From Prevotella sp. UBA2809 (lineage in GTDB: Bacteria; Bacteroidota; Bacteroidia; Bacteroidales; Bacteroidaceae): a DNA stretch of 64,000 nucleotides. The translations under genes were made by a program, and so were the position numbers. The stretch lies in contig DEHD01000023.1 in NCBI GenBank assembly GCA_002351725.1, positions 7,350-71,349 of the forward strand, given 5' to 3'. Each line of letters begins with the position of its first letter. The first letter of the stretch is position 1. Shown one piece after another: positions 53,832 through 62,107 of the stretch. Below the pieces are notes generated by a model. That model was given only the letters and a program-made list of their open reading frames with translations. It was not told where the DNA came from and did no database searches.

Positions 53832-54911
53832 CTACAGTTTGATATAGATTTTCTTTCTGTAAAGCACATAGCCTATCGCAAAGTTCAGCAATACGAAATA
53901 AACGGCATAGGCCAGCGATGTCCACTTGAGTACAGGAATCACGGAATGTATGGCGTTATACACCACCGTAGAAACCCCGATATTATTTAACAAAATAGCC
54001 AGCAACTCACTCGACACATACAGCGCCAGTGCGTTCACGCCAAACACGTGGAAGAAGGTGGTCCAACCGCTTTTCTGCTGTATATCGATAATATACATCA
54101 GCAAGGCCTGCAAAAGCGATGCCAGACCACAAGTCATCAGCACGTAGCTGGGGCTCCAGATGCGCTTGTTCAGAGGCAGGCCGTAGCTCAGCAGATAACC
54201 GCCTATCACGCCTATCGCACCCACCACAAACAGGGCGATGATATTCTGCTCTATCGTCTCACGCTTACGTATCAGCATACCACAGTAGAATCCCAGCAGC
54301 ACATGAGCCACACTCGAGATGGTGCCTACCAGTCCCTCAGGGTCAACAGCACTCTTATGATACAGATGGTCGTAGCCAAAGAGTTTCAAGTCAACTTGAG
54401 CCAGAATGTTCTCGCTGGCATTCTCGGAATAGCCGTTGCCTAGCACTAATATAGCCGTGTAAACCACCAGCAGTGCTGCAATGGTGTGCAGGGTGTACTT
54501 GTGATTGCAGAACAAGGCAAACAGCGACACGATGCCATAGCAGAGGGCGATGCGCTGCATCACAGCCCAAATGCGCAGATGTCCGAAGCACAGCAAGTCG
54601 CCCTCAATCGCATGATCGAACCAGTTGATAAACAGTCCGATGGCAAACAACAGCACAGTGCGCTTAACAATGCGTCGGATAACCTGCGGAGTGGGTTTAA
54701 ACTCCGACTTCACCAGCGACAGATAACACGAGATACCCATAATAAACAGGAAGAAGGGGAACACCAGGTCGCATGGTGTCATACCGTTCCACTCTGAGTG
54801 TCCCAGCATCTCGAACGATTCTCCCCAACCGTTGTTCACCAGTATCATTCCTGCTACTGTAATTCCGCGCAGGATATCGAGCGACAATAGACGTTGACTG
54901 TTACTTGCCAT
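53832..54911 (-). CDS. HGSNAT/NagX-like transmembrane acyltransferase (DUF5009)
   Basis: 359-residue membrane protein with about 11 hydrophobic segments, related to lysosomal heparan-alpha-glucosaminide N-acetyltransferase (HGSNAT). Seen: N-terminal RLLSLDILRGITVAGMILVNN (the family signature), EWNGMTPCDLVFPFFLFIMG and GHLRIWAVMQRIALCYG. In HGSNAT it acetylates the terminal glucosamine of heparan sulphate across a membrane. The next gene upstream is the NAGLU-like GH89, the step after it in that pathway. The role in this organism is not shown. Confidence 0.88.
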   Translation of the reverse strand: MASNSQRLLSLDILRGITVAGMILVNNGWGESFEMLGHSEWNGMTPCDLVFPFFLFIMGISCYLSLVKSEFKPTPQVIRRIVKRTVLLFAIGLFINWFDHAIEGDLLCFGHLRIWAVMQRIALCYGIVSLFALFCNHKYTLHTIAALLVVYTAILVLGNGYSENASENILAQVDLKLFGYDHLYHKSAVDPEGLVGTISSVAHVLLGFYCGMLIRKRETIEQNIIALFVVGAIGVIGGYLLSYGLPLNKRIWSPSYVLMTCGLASLLQALLMYIIDIQQKSGWTTFFHVFGVNALALYVSSELLAILLNNIGVSTVVYNAIHSVIPVLKWTSLAYAVYFVLLNFAIGYVLYRKKIYIKL

Positions 54912-54920
54912 ATTTTTGCC

Positions 54921-54947
54921 TACGGATTTTACGGATTATACGGATTT
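54921..54947. repeat. 9-base repeat between GH89 and acetyltransferase genes
   Basis: Three units tacggattt, tacggatta, tacggattt on the plus strand, filling the spacer; the last bases are the GH89 stop (54946-54948). Confidence 0.85.
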
Positions 54948-57180
54948 ATTTTATCAACTCGATCACTTTTCTGGCTACGTCTACAGGCGAGCCTTCGGGG
55001 GTGGCGCTGTATGGTGTCTGGTCGAGCGTCCAAGGCTCTTCCATCGCATAGTAATCAAGCTTTACCTCCTGTGGCAGAGCCAGAGCAAACAGCTCAGCAG
55101 CTGTCTTTGTAGCATTCGGACCACCACCCAGCAGTTCTGGCTGTGTACCTGTCTGCGCCTTCATCTGTGCTGCCAGAGCATCGAAATAAGCCTTCCAGCG
55201 CACATAGTAGAAGTCTTTTAGCAGTCCTTGCCACTCCTTATGGGCATAGTCGCGCAGACCACCGGTGTCAGCGCAGTAGCGATTACCCCAGGTGGTTATC
55301 TGTACGCGCGCGTTCCACTCATACAGTTTCTTTTCTGCAGCATTGTTGCCTGCATTCACAGCGCCCTGAGTCCAGTGTCCCACACGGAACTCAGTGCGTG
55401 TACCCAACAGCTTGTCCTGCATCAGCAACATATCCAGGAAGCGCTTGGCATCCTTTTCAAACCCCTTTCTGTCAAAGCTCTTGTAATCGGCAATGGTATG
55501 CTGATACTGCTTGCGAGCCTGATCGGCCAAAGCCTGACGGGTGATATCCACCAAGTCGTATTCAAAATTATTATTGCCACGATATTTCCCAGCCACACTG
55601 TTCATCAGGCGTGCAGCCTCAAGGGTTGCTGATGGGTCATAGTAGTTCTTCATCTTCGACCAGCTTGATGCCTGGAAGTTGTTAAGCGTTGGGCGCCCGC
55701 AGAAGATGCTCTCGTGAGGGCCCTGCTGATTGTTGCCTGCAGGACAGTTGTAAATAGAGGCCACCAGTATCTGCCAAGCCTTTTCGATGACAGCATCTGC
55801 CACGCCATAGCGTGCCTTCACATAATCTTTTATCCACGCCTCCTTGGTAAACTTCTCAGGGCGCCAGGGCAGTTCACTCATCAGCTCAAACATCACGGGG
55901 TTATTCTCACTTCCCTCCATCGTAAAGCCGATACCTTTCAGGTGTTGGCTGGTGGGTGTTGGCTGGTGGGTGTTGGCTGCATAAAAGTTGTCCAAAAGTT
56001 GATCCATACGACCGTGCAGACCTACGTTGGCACCGAAGTTCTCAAGCATACAGAACAGCCACTCGTGCTGCTTATATCCCTCTTCGCGCTTCCAGATGCT
56101 TGGGATGCCGAACATAGGGCGGCATTCTGAGAACAGGTCGAGCACCAGCAGATCGCCAGCCTTCATACCGTCTACCATCTGAGGGCGGGGGTTCTCGGTC
56201 CATCCCTGTATCACCCACACGGCCTTAGGATTCACCCTCTTCATGGCCTGCATCATAGCCTCTCCAGCCTCGGCATAGTCTATCGATGGGTCATCGTTAC
56301 TCTCATGGAAAGGATCCATAGAATAGTAATCAGCCTTGCCGAACAGTTTTGTAAGCTCATTATAATATAATGTGGCAATCTCAGCAAATCTGGCATCAGT
56401 TGGCAGCAGGTTGGCAGGGCGTTGGAATCCGTTCCACAAGCCTGCATCGGCCACATTCAAGCCCAACTTCTCTTTTGCATCGTGGGGTACCATTCCACAG
56501 TATCCTGGCAGTACAGGGTGCATACCCAACTGCTTCATGCGGGCCAGAATCTGCTTCTGCAACTTCTCCTGTCGGGCGTACCACGATGTGGGCAGCGGTC
56601 CACCCCATCCTTCAAGGTTATTCATCTCCCACCATGCCAGGAAAGCAGGTCCGGCAATAAACTCGCCCACCTCTTTCTCGCTGTATCCCAGCTTCAGCAG
56701 CATGTTTCGCCACACGCACTCCTCACCTACAATGGCAAGTGGCAGATTTATTCCATGCAGAGCCATCCAGTCTATTTCCTTCTCCCAGCGGTTCCAATCC
56801 CAGAACGCCATAGAATAGCTGAATGTGCAGTAGTTAAAATCATAACGCAGAGTCAGGTCGGTCTCGTGACGTTCCTTCTTCTGAACTTTTGGCATTACAG
56901 CGGGCAGCTTTGCCTGCATCTGGTTCCAGCTCAGGTGTACCCCAGCATAGTACTTCAGATACCAGTTCAGTCCCGAGGCGATGTTCACCCAGGTATTACC
57001 ACGAATCACCACCTTCCGTCCCTGTTGGTCGAGTTCAAAAAAGTCCTTATCACTCTTCACCAGCTCCGTCTTGAATTTCTTCGAAGCCCCCTTATCAATT
57101 CTTTCCAGCAAATCATCAACAGGATTTGCCAGCACCTGTATTGATAGCAGTATTCCGATAATTATCAACAGTTTTCTCAT
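54946..57180 (-). CDS. GH89 alpha-N-acetylglucosaminidase
   Basis: 744-residue secreted enzyme that removes terminal alpha-linked GlcNAc. Seen: signal peptide (1-18), N-terminal domain (about 20-100), catalytic barrel (about 105-420) with the family motif WDWNRWEKEIDWMALHGINLPLA, FLAWWEMNNLEGWGGPLP and YSMDPFHE, and the all-helical C-terminal domain (about 440-744). GH89 acts on heparan-type glycans (human NAGLU) or on the GlcNAc-alpha-Gal of gastric mucin; the neighbouring acetyltransferase favours heparan-like substrates, but mucin is plausible for a gut organism. Odd: an in-frame 14-base repeat adds a Thr/Gln/Pro-rich insert (about 401-413) before KGIGFTMEGSENN. Confidence 0.95.
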   Translation of the reverse strand: MRKLLIIIGILLSIQVLANPVDDLLERIDKGASKKFKTELVKSDKDFFELDQQGRKVVIRGNTWVNIASGLNWYLKYYAGVHLSWNQMQAKLPAVMPKVQKKERHETDLTLRYDFNYCTFSYSMAFWDWNRWEKEIDWMALHGINLPLAIVGEECVWRNMLLKLGYSEKEVGEFIAGPAFLAWWEMNNLEGWGGPLPTSWYARQEKLQKQILARMKQLGMHPVLPGYCGMVPHDAKEKLGLNVADAGLWNGFQRPANLLPTDARFAEIATLYYNELTKLFGKADYYSMDPFHESNDDPSIDYAEAGEAMMQAMKRVNPKAVWVIQGWTENPRPQMVDGMKAGDLLVLDLFSECRPMFGIPSIWKREEGYKQHEWLFCMLENFGANVGLHGRMDQLLDNFYAANTHQPTPTSQHLKGIGFTMEGSENNPVMFELMSELPWRPEKFTKEAWIKDYVKARYGVADAVIEKAWQILVASIYNCPAGNNQQGPHESIFCGRPTLNNFQASSWSKMKNYYDPSATLEAARLMNSVAGKYRGNNNFEYDLVDITRQALADQARKQYQHTIADYKSFDRKGFEKDAKRFLDMLLMQDKLLGTRTEFRVGHWTQGAVNAGNNAAEKKLYEWNARVQITTWGNRYCADTGGLRDYAHKEWQGLLKDFYYVRWKAYFDALAAQMKAQTGTQPELLGGGPNATKTAAELFALALPQEVKLDYYAMEEPWTLDQTPYSATPEGSPVDVARKVIELIK
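55941..55980. repeat. 14-base repeat inside GH89
   Basis: About 2.7 copies of the 14-base unit ggtgttggctggtg, twice the heptad period. In the GH89 frame it codes for Thr-His-Gln-Pro-Thr-Pro-Thr-Ser-Gln-His. Confidence 0.9.
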
Positions 57181-57185
57181 ATCAC

Positions 57186-57203
57186 AATCCGTGTAAATCC
57201 GTG
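57186..57203. repeat. Two copies of an ATCCGTG word before GH89
   Basis: Words aatccgtgt and aaatccgtg next to each other in the spacer between cca and GH89; reverse in orientation to the tacggat words at 54921-54947, so GH89 is flanked by inverted related repeats. Confidence 0.7.
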
Positions 57204-57204
57204 C

Positions 57205-58641
57205 CTATATTAATTTCATTTGTTTTGCCTTGTCCATGAGCAGAGCCATCAGCGGTTCACGCTCGTTCTCCACCTTATTATCTAATACAGCATCCTTAAG
57301 ATACTGCTTAAGTGTACCAACTTCGCGACTCGGTTTGAGATTGAACATCTCCATAATCTCATTGCCGTCAATCACGGGTTGCAGCAGTCGCTTGTAGTCC
57401 TTTTCCTTCAGGTCCGTAAGTTTTTCACGCACCATACGGAAATTCTCGAGAAACATTTTCTTACGTACCTCATTCTTCGATGTTATGTCAGCCTCACATA
57501 GCACCATCAGGTCTCCAATATCCTCACCCGCATCATTCAGCAATCTGCGCACGGCCGAATCGGTCACTATGTCATCAGCTATTACAATGGGGCGCATATG
57601 CATCTCCACCAGTTTCTGCACATACTTCATCTTCATGTCCATAGGCAGCATCAGCCTGCGGAATATCTGAGGTACCATCTTGGCTCCTATCAGATTGTGG
57701 TTATGGAATGTCCAGCCAATGTTACCGTCCCAACGTTTCGACTTAGTCTTACCTACGTCATGTAGTATCGCCGCCCATCTCAACCAAAGGTTGTCAGAAT
57801 GCAGACATACATTCTCCAGCACCTCCAGTGTATGATAGAAATTATTCTTATGCTTACGACCGTTCTTCTCCTCTACAATGTCGAGTGCAGAAAGCTCAGG
57901 CAGTATTATCTGCAGCAGTCCGCTGCGCTGCAGGTATTCAAAACCAATGCTTGGGTGCGGAGCCATTATTATCTTATTCAGCTCATCCTTTATACGCTCG
58001 CCGCTCACAATTTTTATACGGTCGGCCATGCGCTGCAGCGCCTCAAACGTCTCTTGTTCTATCTCAAAGTTCAGTTGCGTTGCAAAGCGTATGCATCGCA
58101 TCATGCGCAGTGGGTCGTCGCTAAAGGTAATACCAGGCTCCAGCGGTGTGGCAATTATACCATCCTCAAGATCAGCCAGTCCGTTAAACGGATCCACCAG
58201 CTCGCCGAATCGTGCTTTGTTCAGACATATTGCCATGGCGTTGATGGTAAAGTCACGACGATTCTGGTCGTCCTCCAATGTACCATTCTCCACGATAGGC
58301 TTGCGCGAGTCGTGACTGTAGCTCTCTTTCCGGGCTCCAACAAACTCCACTTCGTATTCCACGCCTTTCTGGCGGAATTTTACCTGTGCAGTACCGAAGT
58401 TCTTAAACACAGACAGGTGAGCCTTCTTTCCCACCAAACGTTTCAGTTCTTCGGCTACCTTAATTCCGCTACCTACAACTACAACATCTATGTCGTTCGA
58501 TGGGCGTTCCAGGAATATATCCCGAACGTATCCCCCTACAACATAGCACTCCAGCCCCAGACTGTCTGCGGCCTCACTTATTTGGTGAAATATTTCCTGA
58601 TTTAGTATCTCTGCTAACTCCCCGTCGCTATATAGTTTCAT
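57205..58641 (-). CDS. cca: CCA tRNA nucleotidyltransferase with HD domain
   Basis: 478-residue enzyme that adds or repairs the CCA end of tRNAs, needed for the tRNA-Ser here, which lacks encoded CCA. Seen: the nucleotidyltransferase motif YVVGGYVRDIFLERPSNDIDVVVVG with the Asp pair, the CCA-binding segment RRDFTINAMA, and a C-terminal HD domain with ILHDVGKTKSKRW. The start is the ATG at 58641; a TTG two codons earlier is possible. Single upstream promoter. Confidence 0.93.
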   Translation of the reverse strand: MKLYSDGELAEILNQEIFHQISEAADSLGLECYVVGGYVRDIFLERPSNDIDVVVVGSGIKVAEELKRLVGKKAHLSVFKNFGTAQVKFRQKGVEYEVEFVGARKESYSHDSRKPIVENGTLEDDQNRRDFTINAMAICLNKARFGELVDPFNGLADLEDGIIATPLEPGITFSDDPLRMMRCIRFATQLNFEIEQETFEALQRMADRIKIVSGERIKDELNKIIMAPHPSIGFEYLQRSGLLQIILPELSALDIVEEKNGRKHKNNFYHTLEVLENVCLHSDNLWLRWAAILHDVGKTKSKRWDGNIGWTFHNHNLIGAKMVPQIFRRLMLPMDMKMKYVQKLVEMHMRPIVIADDIVTDSAVRRLLNDAGEDIGDLMVLCEADITSKNEVRKKMFLENFRMVREKLTDLKEKDYKRLLQPVIDGNEIMEMFNLKPSREVGTLKQYLKDAVLDNKVENEREPLMALLMDKAKQMKLI

Positions 58642-58665
58642 CCTCAATTTTTCTCATTTATGGGT

Positions 58666-58674
58666 GCAAAGATA
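58666..58674 (-). promoter_or_regulatory. -7 promoter box of cca
   Basis: Minus-strand TATCTTTGC followed by ACCC, 25 bases upstream of the cca ATG. Confidence 0.75.
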
Positions 58675-58758
58675 CAGAAAATATTCCATTCCACCAACTA
58701 ATTAAGGATTAATAAACATTATTTTGCGCCTATTACGCATAAACGCAACACAATGCAA

Positions 58759-59025
58759 CTAGTGCGACACGGAGTAATTATAGATATTTGACTCGATTTC
58801 TGGATAGAGCGGATCGAGCTTTGCGCGGGGATTGAGCATAGTATATCCCATAAAGTCGACGATGAAACGACTTGCACTGTCAGCAGGCATTGTGCCAAGG
58901 ACTTCCGACTCCTGGAAATACGACTGCATCTGTGGACTTGAGGGCTGCTCAAGTAATGGCTTCCAACCGTAGAAAGCCAGACACGCCAACATTAGGGCGG
59001 ATATAGTTAAGATAGTTTTTTTCAT
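58759..59025 (-). CDS. Small exported protein of unknown function
   Basis: 88 residues. Seen: an N-terminal hydrophobic signal or anchor (MKKTILTISALMLACLAFYGW, 1-21) with no lipobox, then a Ser/Gln/Pro-rich stretch and a helical end with ASRFIVDFMGY. It has a good -7 promoter box 33 bases upstream, and its start fits, so it is likely real. No known domain; no coupling to cca, which has its own promoter. Confidence 0.65.
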   Translation of the reverse strand: MKKTILTISALMLACLAFYGWKPLLEQPSSPQMQSYFQESEVLGTMPADSASRFIVDFMGYTMLNPRAKLDPLYPEIESNIYNYSVSH

Positions 59026-59058
59026 TTTATTTATTGGTCACGTTTATGATTTACCGCG

Positions 59059-59067
59059 GCAAAGATA
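59059..59067 (-). promoter_or_regulatory. -7 promoter box of the small exported protein
   Basis: Minus-strand TATCTTTGC, divergent from the symporter promoter 43 bases away. Confidence 0.7.
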
Positions 59068-59110
59068 AGACATTTTTTTATAAAACGTAATGTTTTTGAA
59101 ACTTTTTTTG

Positions 59111-59119
59111 TATTTTTGC
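59111..59119 (+). promoter_or_regulatory. -7 promoter box of the alanine/sodium symporter
   Basis: TATTTTTGC followed by ACC, 28 bases before the ATG at 59148. Confidence 0.7.
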
Positions 59120-59147
59120 ACCGCAAAGAAGCATAATTATAGCAAAA

Positions 59148-60503
59148 ATGGAACCAATAAGCGACTTTTTCTCACTCCTGAGCACATACCTTTGGGGATG
59201 GCCAACGATTATATTACTACTTGGCACGCACCTATTCCTTACTATAAGACTACGTGTTCCACAGCGTAAGTTGCTGACCGGCATACGCCTGTCGATAAAG
59301 AAAGACGATAAGGCCGATGGTGACGTTAGCCAGTTTGGAGCACTTGCCACCGCACTGGCTGCGACAATAGGAACAGGAAACATAGTGGGAGTGGCAACAG
59401 CTGTGGCACTTGGCGGTCCCGGAGCTGTACTGTGGTGCTGGCTTACAGGTGTTTTCGGAATGTCGACGAAATATGCAGAGGGACTTCTGGCTGTCAAGTA
59501 TCGCGTAAAAGGTGACGACGGATGCACATACGGAGGACCGATGTATGTGCTGGAGCGCGGACTGAACATGCGATGGCTGGGAATACTCTTTGCTATATTC
59601 ACTGCGTTGGCATCATTCGGAATAGGCTGCACAGTGCAGGCTAACTCGATAGCACTACTTGCCCAAGAGACATTCGGCATAAGCCCATGGATAATAGGTA
59701 TGATAGTATGTCTGCTATCAGCCCTTGTTATACTTGGAGGAGTAAAGATGATAGCAAAAGTGTGTACCATACTGGTACCGTTTATGGCCGGACTATACGT
59801 ACTGGGATGCATAGTGATACTGTGTATAAACTGCAGTTTTGTGTGGCCTGCCATACAGCTGATAGCAGAATCGGCATTCAACCCATCGGCAGCTGGAGGA
59901 GGTCTTGTTGGTGCCACAGTTATGATGGCCGCCCGCTATGGTATCGCTCGTGGTTTGTTCAGTAACGAAAGCGGACTGGGTAGTGCCCCTATTGTAGCAG
60001 CCGCCGCCCAGACACGCAACCCAGTGCGTCAGGCCTTGGTTTCGAGCACAGCTACCTTCTGGGACACTGTAGTTATCTGCGCACTTACAGGTTTAGTATT
60101 GGTAAGCAGTATCTTAGCCTACCCCGACATCACTTACGCCGATGGTGCAGTCCTTACCAAGGTAGCCTTCTCAAAGATTCCATATGTAGGTGCACCCCTG
60201 TTAGCATTCGGTATTCTTACGTTTGCATTCAGCACCATCATTGGCTGGAGCTACTATGGCGAGAGTGCAGTAAACTATCTGGAAGGCAGAAAAACCAACC
60301 GATTCTATCGCATTCTTTTTATAGTGTCGCTCTTCTTCGGTTCGATTATCAATCTTGACATTATCTGGAATATTGCCGACTGCATGAATGCGCTGATGGC
60401 GATACCAAACCTTATAGCGCTGTTACTACTTAGTGGTGTAGCAGCAAGGGAAACGAAGAAGTACCTGTGGGAGAATCGTTTGGACGAGTTTGATAGTGAT
60501 TAA
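59148..60503 (+). CDS. Alanine/glycine:cation symporter (AGCS family)
   Basis: 451-residue sodium-coupled amino-acid transporter. Seen: SQFGALATALAATIGTGNIVGVATAVALGGPGAV (about 62-95, the family signature), the region GARYGIARGLFSNESGLGSAPIVAAAA with the NESGLGS motif, and about 10-11 membrane segments. Full length. It is followed by GH5 after 24 bases with no promoter box between, so they may share a transcript. Confidence 0.94.
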   Translation: MEPISDFFSLLSTYLWGWPTIILLLGTHLFLTIRLRVPQRKLLTGIRLSIKKDDKADGDVSQFGALATALAATIGTGNIVGVATAVALGGPGAVLWCWLTGVFGMSTKYAEGLLAVKYRVKGDDGCTYGGPMYVLERGLNMRWLGILFAIFTALASFGIGCTVQANSIALLAQETFGISPWIIGMIVCLLSALVILGGVKMIAKVCTILVPFMAGLYVLGCIVILCINCSFVWPAIQLIAESAFNPSAAGGGLVGATVMMAARYGIARGLFSNESGLGSAPIVAAAAQTRNPVRQALVSSTATFWDTVVICALTGLVLVSSILAYPDITYADGAVLTKVAFSKIPYVGAPLLAFGILTFAFSTIIGWSYYGESAVNYLEGRKTNRFYRILFIVSLFFGSIINLDIIWNIADCMNALMAIPNLIALLLLSGVAARETKKYLWENRLDEFDSD

Positions 60504-60527
60504 TGAATAACTAATAAACAAAAAGGT

Positions 60528-61697
60528 ATGAGAAAAAACATTTTTGCAATGGCCGTGATGATTGCGGCTCTGCTAGTAGGAACAACATCGTGTGCAAACA
60601 AGGCACAGAACCAGGAGAAGGCTGAAAACGGAGTTAACGACTTCCGCATCAAGCGTGGTACCAACATCAGCCACTGGCTCTCTCAGAGCGAGCAGAGAGG
60701 TGAGGCAAGAAGACTGCACATCCAGGAGGACGACTTTGCACGTCTGGAGCAGCTGGGCTTTGACTTTGTACGTATCCCTATCGACGAGGAGCAGTTCTGG
60801 GACGAGAAAGGCACAAAGCTGCCTGAGGCTTGGGATCTGCTGAAGAACGCACTCGACTGGAGCCGCAAGCACAACCTTCGCGCCATTGTCGACCTTCACA
60901 TAATCCGCAGCCACTACTTTAACGCAGTAAACGAGGGCGACAAGGCTGCCAACACCTTGTTTACATCCGAAAAGGCTCAGGAAGACCTGATTAACCTGTG
61001 GCGCCAGCTGTCAGATTTCCTGAAGGACCGCAGCAATGACTGGGTTGCCTACGAGTTTATGAACGAGCCTGTGGCTGAGGAGCACGAGCAGTGGAACCAG
61101 CTGATTGCCAAGGTACACAAGGCACTGAGAGAGCTGGAGCCTCAGCGTACACTGGTAATAGGCAGTAACCTGTGGCAGGGACACCAGACTATCAAGTATC
61201 TGAAGGTTCCCGAGGGCGACAAGAACATCATCCTGAGCTTCCACTACTACAACCCAATGATTCTTACTCACTACGGAGCATGGTGGTCGCCACTGTGTGC
61301 TGCATACAAGGGCAAGGTACACTATCCAGGAGTATTGGTATCAAAGGAGGACTACGATGCTGCTCCTGACGCCATCAAGCCTGAGCTGAAGCAGTATACC
61401 GAAGAGGTTTGGGATATCAACAAGATTCGTGAGCAGTTCAAGGATGCCATCGAGGCTGCCAAGAAGTACGACCTGCAGTTGTTCTGCGGTGAGTGGGGTG
61501 TTTACGAGCCAGTAGACCGTGAGTTGGCTTACAACTGGTATCGCGACATGCTGACAGTGTTCGACGAGTTCAACATCGCATGGACCACATGGTGTTATGA
61601 TGCCGACTTCGGATTCTGGGATCAGCAGCGCCACACCTATAAGGACCGTCCGCTGGTAGAACTGCTGATGAGCGGAAAGAAACTTGGCGAAGAGTAA
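60528..61697 (+). CDS. Glycoside hydrolase family 5 lipoprotein, cellulase-like
   Basis: 389-residue secreted GH5 endoglycosidase. Seen: lipobox GTTSCAN (Cys22), TIM barrel from RGTNISHWL, RIPIDEEQFW, the acid/base in AYEFMNEPV (Glu180) and the nucleophile in FCGEWGVY (Glu322). Substrate could be beta-glucan or beta-mannan; the short, compact form resembles single-domain Bacteroidota GH5 enzymes. Probably displayed on the outer membrane as a lipoprotein. It is not next to SusC/SusD genes. Confidence 0.92.
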   Translation: MRKNIFAMAVMIAALLVGTTSCANKAQNQEKAENGVNDFRIKRGTNISHWLSQSEQRGEARRLHIQEDDFARLEQLGFDFVRIPIDEEQFWDEKGTKLPEAWDLLKNALDWSRKHNLRAIVDLHIIRSHYFNAVNEGDKAANTLFTSEKAQEDLINLWRQLSDFLKDRSNDWVAYEFMNEPVAEEHEQWNQLIAKVHKALRELEPQRTLVIGSNLWQGHQTIKYLKVPEGDKNIILSFHYYNPMILTHYGAWWSPLCAAYKGKVHYPGVLVSKEDYDAAPDAIKPELKQYTEEVWDINKIREQFKDAIEAAKKYDLQLFCGEWGVYEPVDRELAYNWYRDMLTVFDEFNIAWTTWCYDADFGFWDQQRHTYKDRPLVELLMSGKKLGEE

Positions 61698-61717
61698 ACA
61701 TTAAAAAATATTAAACT

Positions 61718-62071
61718 TTGAGAAAGATCATACTGCCTTTATTGGCAATACTATTATTAACGGCTTGCGGCGAGACTAAGACCCGAAAGGAGATTAATCG
61801 CCGCAAGGCCGCTCTTGTGGAGCATCAGCAAACAGAACTGAAAAAAGCTGAAACTGAGTTATGGAAGACCGACAGCCTGCTGTTGATAGCCAACAAAGAG
61901 CTGGAGGCTATGACGCAGCAGGTTGAGGAACATAAGAAAGCGCTGAAAGCAACCGAAGAGGAGTTGACAGCACTTACCAAACTCCGTGTTAAGCGCGATT
62001 CAATACGTACGCAGTACGAAGCCTTAGGGCTTAAAATACGTTATATCCACAAAAAAATGAAAAATGAATAG
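61718..62071 (+). CDS. Small coiled-coil lipoprotein with TTG start
   Basis: 117-residue lipoprotein. Seen: signal peptide with lipobox LLTACG (Cys17), followed by a charged heptad-rich coiled coil (about 25-108) with Leu/Ala positions. A stop lies two codons upstream in frame and no ATG fits the signal peptide, so TTG at 61718 is the start. No known family. 20 bases after GH5, possibly its partner. Ends at a terminator. Confidence 0.75.
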   Translation: MRKIILPLLAILLLTACGETKTRKEINRRKAALVEHQQTELKKAETELWKTDSLLLIANKELEAMTQQVEEHKKALKATEEELTALTKLRVKRDSIRTQYEALGLKIRYIHKKMKNE

Positions 62072-62090
62072 CAAGTTTCGCTATTTTTTT
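62067..62090 (+). terminator. Rho-independent terminator overlapping the lipoprotein stop
   Basis: Stem AATAGC / GCTATT (6 pairs), 7-base loop, followed by T's. The TAG stop of the lipoprotein is in the 5' arm. The promoter of the next gene follows directly. Confidence 0.8.
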
Positions 62091-62091
62091 G

Positions 62092-62100
62092 TAATTTTGC
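62092..62100 (+). promoter_or_regulatory. -7 promoter box of the DUF1599 gene
   Basis: TAATTTTGC, 7 bases (AGCCGAT) before the ATG at 62108. Segment 62085-62111 is identical to 43372-43398. Confidence 0.75.
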
Positions 62101-62107
62101 AGCCGAT

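Noticed and set aside
59078..59917. Long open frame of 279 codons opposite the symporter gene
   Set aside because: It is a codon-bias shadow: the plus strand codes for a complete AGCS symporter with family motifs, and the minus frame has no domain, signal or promoter.
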